Source: a virus. From it: a stretch of 20,559 nt of DNA. This document shows positions 15,001 to 20,559 of the stretch, in pieces. Both the position numbers and the translations under genes were made by a program. Position 1 is the stretch's first letter. Each line of letters begins with the position of its first letter. Under the pieces are notes generated by a model. The model had not been told where the DNA came from, searched no databases, and was given only the letters and a program-made list of their open reading frames with translations. Location of the stretch: the IMG/VR virus record IMGVR_UViG_3300031673_000597, positions 1 to 20,559 of that record; one strand, written 5' to 3'.

Positions 15001-17267
15001 AGTTTTTTAAATACACCTCTTTGTACGCCTTCAGCAAATTTATCGATTGGCGACCCACCCTCTTTTTTAGGTGTTAGCACTTCAATAGTATCATAATATA
15101 TGTTTGCCCCAATATAATTAGGATTATTTTTGTCTATATATGACCTACCAATAACTTCAATAGTTCCGTCAGGAAATGCATATGTAGCTGGAATATTCTC
15201 TTCCAAATAGGTGTAGAAATCTGGAAATGTTCCTTGACTACTATATGCGTCAGCAACGGTTTTAAGATTTTGTGATATTTTCGAATTACTTAATGACATT
15301 GCCAAGTTAAGTGCCTCTGCTTTAGCGTATAAATTAACATATGCCTGTGTTGCATCCTTTGGATTGAGATAAAAATCGTTTGGAAGCGAACTTTGCGTGA
15401 GAATATAAAATCTATCCAGTAAAACACCGAATATTTCATCTAAATTTGTGAGTCCTCCATATGGTGTTGATGGGTCAGTTCCTGATAATGAAGAATCTAT
15501 TGGCGATATTGGTATCCATCTTTTCGTACCATCAGAATCTGTTTCATCCTTCATATTGTAATCCAATACAATTCTTCTTTGTTTTGTGAAGGTATCGATA
15601 AAATTTTCAATCAGTTTTGATTCTGGAAACACACTTGGTAGAAGTTGGTTGAGTTCAGCAGGTGAAGTCCTTACTTCAGTTTGTCCACAAGTTTCGTCTT
15701 CCTTTTTAATAATAAGTGGAAATTGAAATATATTTTCTTCAATATTATTTGTTCCAGAGTCTTGCATGCTTCCACCATTAGCTATGATATATTTAATATC
15801 TTCCTTATTGTGATGTTTTTGTGCTTCTTTTGATGTATCACGCAATACCTTAAAGAATTTATCAACATCATCTAAAATGATTTTGAATATGTTGTATATC
15901 GTAGGACGCATACCAAGTCTTTCCTCAATCATATTATTGATTTTCTCTGTCATGTTCTTACCCGCAGTCTCTTTGTCGGCTTCTATTTGTAGTTTAGCTT
16001 GAAATAGTTTAAAGTAGAATGCGGTTACATCCAATATATAATATGGTGTGAGTGGTGTGCTATCACTTATTTTTTGAGTTGGTAAGGAAATATTGTATGT
16101 GTTATGAATTGTATTCGGTTCTGATATATCGGTATTTAAAATTCTACCATATGTTCCCGCCTGAACTGCCGTTCCAGTTAATAGCTGAGTTCTGTATATG
16201 GTCAATCCTGAATATATTGACTCTAAATTACTTGGGTTTCCAACATATCCAATACACAATCTTACATTAATTGTAGATGGTATTGTATCTTTTCCTAATG
16301 TCTTGATGTATTCATCATAATCCCTTACATTTATTAGTTTTGTTATAACAGGTGTTTGTTTTGATGTGACATCGTTTGTGAATACTAACGACTTACCCAC
16401 TAAAGCATCCCTGAATCCAAAAAGAGCAGTCATTGTTGTTTGATTATCATTATATGCAGTTAACGCATTATCATATATCTTGCTCTCAATATCAGTCTTC
16501 AATAAGGTATTACCTGCAGAATATAAATTTTTCAGTTTTAATATTAATTCGTTTATATTTTGAGGTGGTGAGTTTTGTTTTGGAGTCATTGAAACACTAT
16601 CATCAATCAATGGGAAATTAATTGCATATTTGAATAATACGTCACTTAGTGGTGCAAATGTAACTGCTACAAACTGTGCATCAATAATAAAATTACCATT
16701 TTCTGATTTAAACTCAGTTGTATACTTAACCAAATGTAATCGATATTCTAATGTTTTACCATAATATCCCTTAATTTTTAAATTAAAAATTGGTGGCGGG
16801 AAATCAAACAACACCCTGTATGGTGAATCCTTTTGATTAAAAAATGATAATCCTCTTACGTCAATAAATTGAATGTTAACTTGAGGTATATAGGAAGAGT
16901 TAACTACTACCTTAATACTTGTGATTCCAAATGATTCGTATTGAACCTGATTATCACCAGTACTACCGTCATAATAATTTGTCGTGAATTTCAGATAATC
17001 TGGATTATTAACATCATCAGTTCCTGTGTTATTTTTATTCTGGTTATTACCCATGAAATTAACATTCAGTGTGTTTTCCAGACCAGTTTTTTGAATTCCT
17101 TCCCCGATAACAACCACACTTCTTCCCTTTCTAACAGCAGTTAATTCGGCAAATATGTGCATGTCCTGATATTGTGCAATAGAATTAGTGATATCAGGAT
17201 TGATATTGACTGCGTTAGGGTCTTCTATATAATAGATGTTCTTATGCTTTTGTGCAATGCCTGCCAT
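12075..17267 (-). CDS. Giant tail-hub-like protein with C-terminal GH25 lysozyme domain
   Basis: 1730 residues, the only minus-strand gene. Residues 1498-1730 form a GH25 muramidase: GVDVANYQG (D1501), DFAFIKVTEGT, VGYYHFARP, PLVLDIE with the catalytic-type pair D1598 and E1600, and WQFSSQGKVTGI...NVDLN at the end. This family cuts the MurNAc-GlcNAc bond of peptidoglycan. The body begins with a domain carrying FGITSIKVVVNSSYIPQVNIQFIDVRG and IFNLKIKGYYGKTLEYRLHLVKY. Just before GH25, ATVTGLGNAMIQPTQYFQLDNVPLFNGAYLILSVEHN resembles the end of phage baseplate hub proteins of the gp27/gpD type. No signal peptide or membrane helix is seen, so it is more likely a virion enzyme used during entry than a secreted endolysin. 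It is convergent with the 11247 gene and divergent from the 17365 gene. The GH25 call is very sure; the hub call is inference. Confidence 0.88.
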   Translation of the reverse strand: MAGIAQKHKNIYYIEDPNAVNINPDITNSIAQYQDMHIFAELTAVRKGRSVVVIGEGIQKTGLENTLNVNFMGNNQNKNNTGTDDVNNPDYLKFTTNYYDGSTGDNQVQYESFGITSIKVVVNSSYIPQVNIQFIDVRGLSFFNQKDSPYRVLFDFPPPIFNLKIKGYYGKTLEYRLHLVKYTTEFKSENGNFIIDAQFVAVTFAPLSDVLFKYAINFPLIDDSVSMTPKQNSPPQNINELILKLKNLYSAGNTLLKTDIESKIYDNALTAYNDNQTTMTALFGFRDALVGKSLVFTNDVTSKQTPVITKLINVRDYDEYIKTLGKDTIPSTINVRLCIGYVGNPSNLESIYSGLTIYRTQLLTGTAVQAGTYGRILNTDISEPNTIHNTYNISLPTQKISDSTPLTPYYILDVTAFYFKLFQAKLQIEADKETAGKNMTEKINNMIEERLGMRPTIYNIFKIILDDVDKFFKVLRDTSKEAQKHHNKEDIKYIIANGGSMQDSGTNNIEENIFQFPLIIKKEDETCGQTEVRTSPAELNQLLPSVFPESKLIENFIDTFTKQRRIVLDYNMKDETDSDGTKRWIPISPIDSSLSGTDPSTPYGGLTNLDEIFGVLLDRFYILTQSSLPNDFYLNPKDATQAYVNLYAKAEALNLAMSLSNSKISQNLKTVADAYSSQGTFPDFYTYLEENIPATYAFPDGTIEVIGRSYIDKNNPNYIGANIYYDTIEVLTPKKEGGSPIDKFAEGVQRGVFKKLLDNRLPEESYLFTNDNVLYIKDTLVKKNTEKSNKLDSYESTPLETRYISSFKRVSEDIKKGKILFYEQSLVDLPTRFSDPFRTADKENFITVDLKNNGNQELNITVGTRALNLKNFQNIVDTWVGVLDAFDTVIYDQIISSGSTFGAAMLLSNFGYTLGPFNIFPNALNYSIFRTPSAIDVPKFLPAYIGALVDADTNGLREQFEEFFLTGNGKGMSVCGIYIFADIHDINTYLSENDKELFRIYFDTFMLDGTYEKIRNSLNRLYQVVQSGVTDGGKREKLYEAYLNPNTKNKSESGQFFNSILQPLMEETTIVSFTQNTFANYTSPTTYRSLKNINDAAISDGASNLDKDIKTVNDRFFRQLFKDLAHQITLDEDKQKEIEEENKRLKGDDDVMTQLYYSFKNINDKWLTGPEAESDGYPFNLPNRDLIDSFIFVDRAMNPVGNTCINPEILLALYEDNNASIFTVLSQLISENNFLFFPLQNFISHSPESWENTFKIDPSDVVEQRQAFVCLYVGGSSSYPNNLNNGFKDDGITDITTTDAADFDSNCPANPEYDKQEERNPELTKKIFRQVRAFRVLFGQQNQSMFTDIKIDSKEYPETNESIQILARLAGDEGKNAPIPKGQNLYNLYENRAYSATVTGLGNAMIQPTQYFQLDNVPLFNGAYLILSVEHNLVPNRMTTSFTGTKILKYPVPRVTNPAASMGFEGSSVAQALTGFAEEGTEASMITNERLNDLDSVLGVDVANYQGNINWSQAKEYGVDFAFIKVTEGTWFYDENSSNYELKQNIKNAINNKVKVGYYHFARPGSSTDPAADATAEANWFLEKVKELPKPDFPLVLDIENFIDDAYPTKMKPVAWTNRKASMPIYIQTFIDVLKDAGYKTIIYSYANFLNTNGVTNFNKYPLWLANYMNIRKNISPETHLPTPPVGWKSKSDSHIPWSAWQFSSQGKVTGINSNVDLNMMRKDFFNKYT

Positions 17268-17282
17268 TCAATTGAAATTTAA

Positions 17283-17291
17283 TATAAATAC
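17283..17291 (-). promoter_or_regulatory. Candidate late promoter on minus strand, GTATTTATA
   Basis: Read on the minus strand, GTATTTATA ends 15 nt before the start codon of the hub/lysozyme gene at 17267, the same spacing as on the plus strand. This is the only intergenic minus-oriented exact copy I found, and it precedes the only minus-strand gene. Function is inferred. Confidence 0.55.
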
Positions 17292-17340
17292 GATACAATA
17301 AAAAACTTAATATCTGTGAAATTAATTGAGCTTTTAAAAC

Positions 17341-17348
17341 TATTTATC
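17341..17348 (+). promoter_or_regulatory. Candidate late promoter, CTATTTATC
   Basis: Seven of eight matches to TATTTATA, ending 16 nt before the ATG at 17365. With the minus-strand copy 50 nt away, it makes this 97-nt gap a divergent promoter region. Function is inferred. Confidence 0.4.
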
Positions 17349-17364
17349 TAAAAGCTATTTTACT

Positions 17365-17787
17365 ATGGTACTTCAATCAATCTTATTAGATATAATTCCA
17401 CACGTACATCCAATCTGGGATAACGTATTTTTTTACTTATTCCTAACATTAGTGCTTGTATTTTCTGTTATTGTTACAGCTATGATAAAAGCGTTAAGAA
17501 CAAAAACCGATGACACTAAATTAATGCAACAACAACATGTGGCAAAGATTGATATTGTGAGGAAAGAACAAGCAGATACTCTGGAGCGAATAAGGTTGGA
17601 GATGCTAAATAGAGAAGAGGAACGTGGTCGTCAGTGGATGGAAAGTGAAAAGGAAACTCTACGTGTTTTAAGCGGGGTTTCGACATTATTAGACCTTAGT
17701 GAAAAAATAGGAAGAGTTGAATCAGAGAAAATATTGAGTAAACTCGATGAGATTCAAAAAAAGGTTGAAGAGAAATCAGAAAAATAA
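17365..17787 (+). CDS. Membrane-anchored coiled-coil protein (140 aa)
   Basis: A single strongly hydrophobic helix lies at about residues 19-43 (WDNVFFYLFLTLVLVFSVIV), followed by a long, charged, probably coiled-coil tail to the C-terminus. The N-terminus MVLQSILLDIIPHVHPI is not a typical cleavable signal and there is no lipobox Cys. The layout, one N-terminal helix then a coiled coil, occurs in some holin-like, spanin-like and tail-associated proteins. Its position beside the lysozyme-bearing gene makes a link with envelope passage tempting, but nothing in the sequence proves it. The 52-aa gene follows after 23 nt. Confidence 0.6.
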   Translation: MVLQSILLDIIPHVHPIWDNVFFYLFLTLVLVFSVIVTAMIKALRTKTDDTKLMQQQHVAKIDIVRKEQADTLERIRLEMLNREEERGRQWMESEKETLRVLSGVSTLLDLSEKIGRVESEKILSKLDEIQKKVEEKSEK

Positions 17788-17810
17788 TCGATATTATAAT
17801 ATGCTGTCAT

Positions 17811-17969
17811 ATGTCAACAAAATTAGAAAAACTTAAAGAAGTTAACACTCAACTTGATAGTGTCTTAAAAAAATTAGAGACATATGTTTTCATTGAAAAC
17901 ATTGTGGACGTGCAAGAAGAAAAGGTGATAGCTGAACAACCAAAATTGGTTATATCGATAAAACAATAA
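17811..17969 (+). CDS. Very small coiled-coil protein (52 aa)
   Basis: The frame runs from ATG 17811 to TAA 17967-17969. The first 24 residues (STKLEKLKEVNTQLDSVLKK) have a leucine heptad pattern typical of a coiled coil; the rest is short and hydrophilic with VVIxE-like patches. It fills the gap between the membrane coiled-coil gene and the protease and fits the spacing of the operon, with 23 nt before it and a promoter-like motif after it. T4 has small core genes 67 and 68 just before gene 21, so this could be a core component, but there is no sequence evidence. A real gene is likely but not certain because of its size. Confidence 0.5.
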   Translation: MSTKLEKLKEVNTQLDSVLKKLETYVFIENIVDVQEEKVIAEQPKLVISIKQ

Positions 17970-17975
17970 ATAAAA

Positions 17976-17984
17976 CTATTTATA
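17976..17984 (+). promoter_or_regulatory. Candidate late promoter, CTATTTATA
   Basis: An exact octamer (17977-17984) preceded by AC, ending 16 nt before the protease ATG at 18001. No ACTTTT element is present upstream. Function is inferred. Confidence 0.45.
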
Positions 17985-18000
17985 TAAAAAGAAATTCTAT

Positions 18001-18702
18001 ATGAGCAAGATATTACAGGCGGGTGAACAAGGATTTGGCATTTTAATTGAACATGATGCTGGATATATTAATAGTGAGTTAAACCCGACCATCATTAATG
18101 AAAACTTCGAACTCAAACCTAATGAACCAGTTTTAATTAATTGCATCTTACAGAAATGGGGTGTGAAAAACAAAAACGGTAGAATCTATCCCAAAGATGT
18201 TTTAGTTCCACAAGTTGATGTATATCAACAATTAGTTGATACCAATAGTGCGGTTTCAGAAGCAGACCATCCAGAAAGTAGTATAATTTCACTACAAAAC
18301 ATTTCACACATGGTAACTAAAATGTGGTGGGGGACTGGTGAATTTGAGAACGTATTATATGGACAATTGAAGATAATTGTCAGTCCCGGATTCATCAAAA
18401 TGGGTATTGTTTCAGTTGTTGGCGATAAAGTAGTATTATATCTACAAAATAAAATCAAGCTCGGAATTTCAAGTCGTGGTGTTGGAACACTTAAAGAAGT
18501 TAATGGTGAGAATCTCGTTCAAGGAGACTTCGAATTAATTGGTTTTGACTTGGTTGCGACTCCAAGTACCCCGGGTGCTTATCTCTTTCCACTAAAAAAA
18601 GGTGAGACTGGTTTCGGAGAGACATATATTAAGAAGAATGGTATATATCTTAAAGAGGATGAGAGTAAAATTATGAAAGCCACAGATAGATTTCTATTAT
18701 AA
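18001..18702 (+). CDS. Prohead core protease (T4 gp21-like, S80 family)
   Basis: 233 residues, near the 212 of T4 gp21. The protease sits in the prohead core, activates itself, degrades the scaffold and trims head proteins after (L/I)-x-E, making room for DNA. Family landmarks are in order: KNKNGRIYPKDVL (about 56-68), EADHPESS with the probable catalytic H90, KLGISSRGVG with the probable nucleophile at S157 or S158, and DFELIGFDLVATPSTPGA (176-193). INE at 32-34 and the charged C-terminal segment beyond residue 205 are candidate self-processing regions. It is followed by the scaffold and capsid genes in the T4 order. All expected active-site elements are present. Confidence 0.93.
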   Translation: MSKILQAGEQGFGILIEHDAGYINSELNPTIINENFELKPNEPVLINCILQKWGVKNKNGRIYPKDVLVPQVDVYQQLVDTNSAVSEADHPESSIISLQNISHMVTKMWWGTGEFENVLYGQLKIIVSPGFIKMGIVSVVGDKVVLYLQNKIKLGISSRGVGTLKEVNGENLVQGDFELIGFDLVATPSTPGAYLFPLKKGETGFGETYIKKNGIYLKEDESKIMKATDRFLL

Positions 18703-18757
18703 GGCGTATAATATAGATATAATTATCGATACAAGCAAGAATTTTATTAAAAATTAC

Positions 18758-18785
18758 ACTTTTTCGCAAAGATAATGTATTTATA
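18758..18785 (+). promoter_or_regulatory. Candidate late promoter, ACTTTT-N13-GTATTTATA
   Basis: ACTTTT at 18758-18763 and GTATTTATA at 18777-18785 give the full bipartite form with identical spacing to the sites before the portal and the 828-aa gene. The octamer ends 33 nt before the scaffold ATG. Function is inferred. Confidence 0.55.
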
Positions 18786-18818
18786 TGAAATTAGTAGTAT
18801 TAGATATAGAACAAAAAA

Positions 18819-20414
18819 ATGAAAGACGATACAAAATCATCTATAATTAAGGAAGCTTTCACAGATTATAGTACAATCATGGAAGCTGCGAATGCTAATG
18901 CTAAGAAAAGATTAGCTGAAGAGTTCCCAGAGAACTTCAACAAACTATTAAAAGAAGAAATAATTAAAAATAAATCAGCAAAAGAGTCTTACAAAAAATT
19001 AGACGAAGCAAAAGAATCTGATAAAGATAAAACTGAATCAAACAAAGAATCTGATATGAAGAATCAAAACAAAGAGACCTCTAAGGTCGTAGAAACAGTT
19101 GGAAAAGGAAAACCTTTCGATAAAGCAGCACCAAAAGTAGCTGCAGTGAAAGAAGACGTAAAAATTACCGACACAGTTGGTAAAGGTGACCCATTTGATG
19201 AAAAACCAAAGGGTGTTAAGAAAATCGATGAAGAACGTGAAAAAGACTTTATGGGTGATGTGGAGAATGATACTCCAAATCAAGGTAAAGGCGAACTTGA
19301 AAAAGGTGACGCATTCAAAGAAAAACTTAAAGGACCGTCTTCAGGAAAGCCTCTTTCAAATATTAAAGAAGAGTTTGATATATCAGAGCTTGATATGGGT
19401 AGTGTAGGTACTGCAATGGACGGTGCTGGAGAAGAAGATGAGATAATCACAATCGATGAAATCGAAGCAGAAATCTCACAAATGCAAGGATTAGGTGAGG
19501 AACTTTCAGATATGAGTGGTTTACCACGTCCTACTGAACAACCTCGTGGTACTGCTAAAGGTCAGGGTGGCGATGCATTCACACAACTTAGCAATATGAG
19601 AAATCAGATTGACGAGATGTTGAAAGGCATGGAAGGCTATCCACGTCCTAAAGTTGACCAAGTGACTGGAAAAATGACAGAAATGGAATTACAACCAGAC
19701 GAAATGAGTCCTGCAGATTTTCAAAGTTCCGCAGCAATCACCGAAGAAGAAACGATTTCCGATGAGGATATCGATGCTGTTTTAGGTGCTGCACCCGAAG
19801 AAGAAGAAGTTCAAGTTGATGAACATCACGGTGTTTCATTTTCAGCAGGAACTATCACCCCGGGTAAATTGGGTGACAACGAAGGGAGTCGTGGAAGATT
19901 CCGTAAAGGTGGCGTAGATGAATCTAAGAAAATTGGTAGTTTAATCGAAGAGAACAAGAAATTGACCAAGAAATTAAACGAGACAAAGAAATTCAAAGAA
20001 TCTGTAAGCACCTTAGTCGAGCAGTACAAAGGCGCACTCGAAAAGTATCGCAATCAATTAAAGGAAATGGCAGTTTTCAATACCAACTTAGCGCATGTAA
20101 ATAACCTATTGGTAAATGAGAGCTTGGCATTGACACAAGACGATAAAATTAAAATCATCAACGAATTCAAAAAAGTTGAAAGTATTGCTGAGTCACAGAA
20201 AAGGTACAAGTCTTTCCTAACAGAAATGAAAGAAAGCAAAAAAACCTTAACTGAAAGCATTGAAGGTAAAGTATCAGCCTCTATACAACCATCTTCAAAG
20301 CAGAAACTTGACGAAGTAGTTGAAAAAACAGCTTACGCAAACGATAAGCACATCCAAAAGATGAGAAACTTAATCGAATACGTAGAGAACAGAGGCAAAA
20401 AAATAATTAAGTAA
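18819..20414 (+). CDS. Prohead scaffold / core protein (T4 gp22-like)
   Basis: 531 residues, very charged and largely helical. It lies between the protease and the capsid protein, exactly where T4 gene 22 lies. The scaffold forms the transient inner core around which the shell assembles and is then digested. The N-terminus (1-70) and C-terminus (about 375-531) are Lys/Glu-rich helices; the C-terminal block KHIQKMRNLIEYVENRGKKIIK looks conserved. Between them is a disordered-looking linker containing three GKG-x-PFD-type repeats (93-102, 119-128, 160-169). Many L-x-E and I-x-E tripeptides, such as TLTES and IINEF, suit extensive processing. It is about twice the length of T4 gp22 (269 residues), mostly because of the linker. 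The start at 18819 is preceded by an A-run with no Shine-Dalgarno. The identification rests on position, composition and end motifs. Confidence 0.82.
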   Translation: MKDDTKSSIIKEAFTDYSTIMEAANANAKKRLAEEFPENFNKLLKEEIIKNKSAKESYKKLDEAKESDKDKTESNKESDMKNQNKETSKVVETVGKGKPFDKAAPKVAAVKEDVKITDTVGKGDPFDEKPKGVKKIDEEREKDFMGDVENDTPNQGKGELEKGDAFKEKLKGPSSGKPLSNIKEEFDISELDMGSVGTAMDGAGEEDEIITIDEIEAEISQMQGLGEELSDMSGLPRPTEQPRGTAKGQGGDAFTQLSNMRNQIDEMLKGMEGYPRPKVDQVTGKMTEMELQPDEMSPADFQSSAAITEEETISDEDIDAVLGAAPEEEEVQVDEHHGVSFSAGTITPGKLGDNEGSRGRFRKGGVDESKKIGSLIEENKKLTKKLNETKKFKESVSTLVEQYKGALEKYRNQLKEMAVFNTNLAHVNNLLVNESLALTQDDKIKIINEFKKVESIAESQKRYKSFLTEMKESKKTLTESIEGKVSASIQPSSKQKLDEVVEKTAYANDKHIQKMRNLIEYVENRGKKIIK

Positions 20415-20438
20415 AAACAAATAAAAAATTTAAATAAA

Positions 20439-20559
20439 ATGGGATTTTTAATGGAAAGTGCGGAAGTTGGTAACATTGGTTTAAAGCAACTCCGTGAACA
20501 AAGAGAAATTACAACAAATCGTTGGGAAAAAATCGGACTTTTAGAAGGTCTTGAAGGCA
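20439..20559 (+). CDS. Probable major capsid protein (T4 gp23-like), 3' end outside window
   Basis: An open frame starts 24 nt after the scaffold stop and runs off the right edge, showing 40 codons. The segment RWEKIGLLEGLEG resembles the early WKPLLEGEGL of T4 gp23, and the position right after the scaffold gene is that of gene 23. An in-frame ATG at 20451 is an alternative start. No TATTTATA motif lies in the gap, so it is probably read through from the scaffold promoter at 18758-18785, unlike T4 where gene 23 is strongly transcribed from its own late promoter. T4 gp23 loses its first 65 residues to the protease, so what is visible here is probably all propeptide. Confidence 0.75.
   Translation, partial: MGFLMESAEVGNIGLKQLREQREITTNRWEKIGLLEGLEG

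Noticed and set aside
18785-18850. 21-codon leader peptide frame before the scaffold gene
   Set aside because: Starts inside the promoter motif and overlaps the scaffold start in another frame; no coding signal beyond chance.
1-20559. tRNA genes, integrase, transposase or attachment sites
   Set aside because: No cloverleaf with a conserved T-loop and no protein with recombinase or transposase motifs was found by reading both strands.

Overview
The window is a stretch of the head-morphogenesis and DNA-packaging region of a T4-type tailed phage (myovirus, Caudoviricetes). Four proteins fix this: a large terminase with ATPase and nuclease motifs (7027-9081), a gp20-type portal (9154-11166), a gp21/S80-type prohead protease (18001-18702), and a gp22-type scaffold (18819-20414) followed at the right edge by the first codons of what is probably the gp23-type major capsid protein (20439 onward). 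The DNA is AT-rich. Start codons follow A-rich tracts with essentially no Shine-Dalgarno sequence, which is typical of Bacteroidota and their phages. The host is therefore inferred to be a Bacteroidota bacterium, but nothing in the window proves it.

Layout. Left block, 1-5496, plus strand: the tail of a Gp88-like protein, then two small proteins with a common N-terminal segment ending in Leu-Asn-Glu, a Pol-beta-type nucleotidyltransferase, an 82-aa protein, and an 828-aa very acidic repeat-containing protein closed by a clear intrinsic terminator (5518-5546). Middle block, 5582-6917: two adjacent two-helix membrane proteins that look like diverged duplicates, and a conserved protein of unknown function. 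Packaging block, 7027-12044: terminase, portal with a Gly/Pro-rich tandem-repeat tail, and a 265-aa helical protein, ending in a bidirectional terminator. A single 1730-aa gene (12075-17267) runs on the minus strand; it joins a baseplate/tail-hub-like body to a C-terminal GH25 lysozyme domain. Right block, 17365-20559, plus strand: a membrane-anchored coiled-coil protein, a 52-aa protein, protease, scaffold and capsid protein, matching the T4 order 21-22-23.

The most striking non-coding signal is an oriented motif, (G/C)TATTTAT(A), in front of most transcription units. On the minus strand it sits in front of the only minus-strand gene. Four of the plus-strand copies also carry an ACTTTT-like element whose first base is exactly 20 nt before the first base of TATTTATA. 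TATTTATA is the reverse complement of the T4 late promoter core TATAAATA. It is the best candidate for a late-gene promoter class in this phage.

How the parts fit: the scaffold and portal nucleate the prohead. The protease matures the head by cutting after (L/I)-x-E. Small proteins with an N-terminal segment ending in LNE may be packed into the core and processed. The terminase fills the head, and the hub/GH25 protein probably digests peptidoglycan during entry. No gap without a gene exceeds about 120 bases. I saw no tRNA, CRISPR array, insertion sequence or attachment site.
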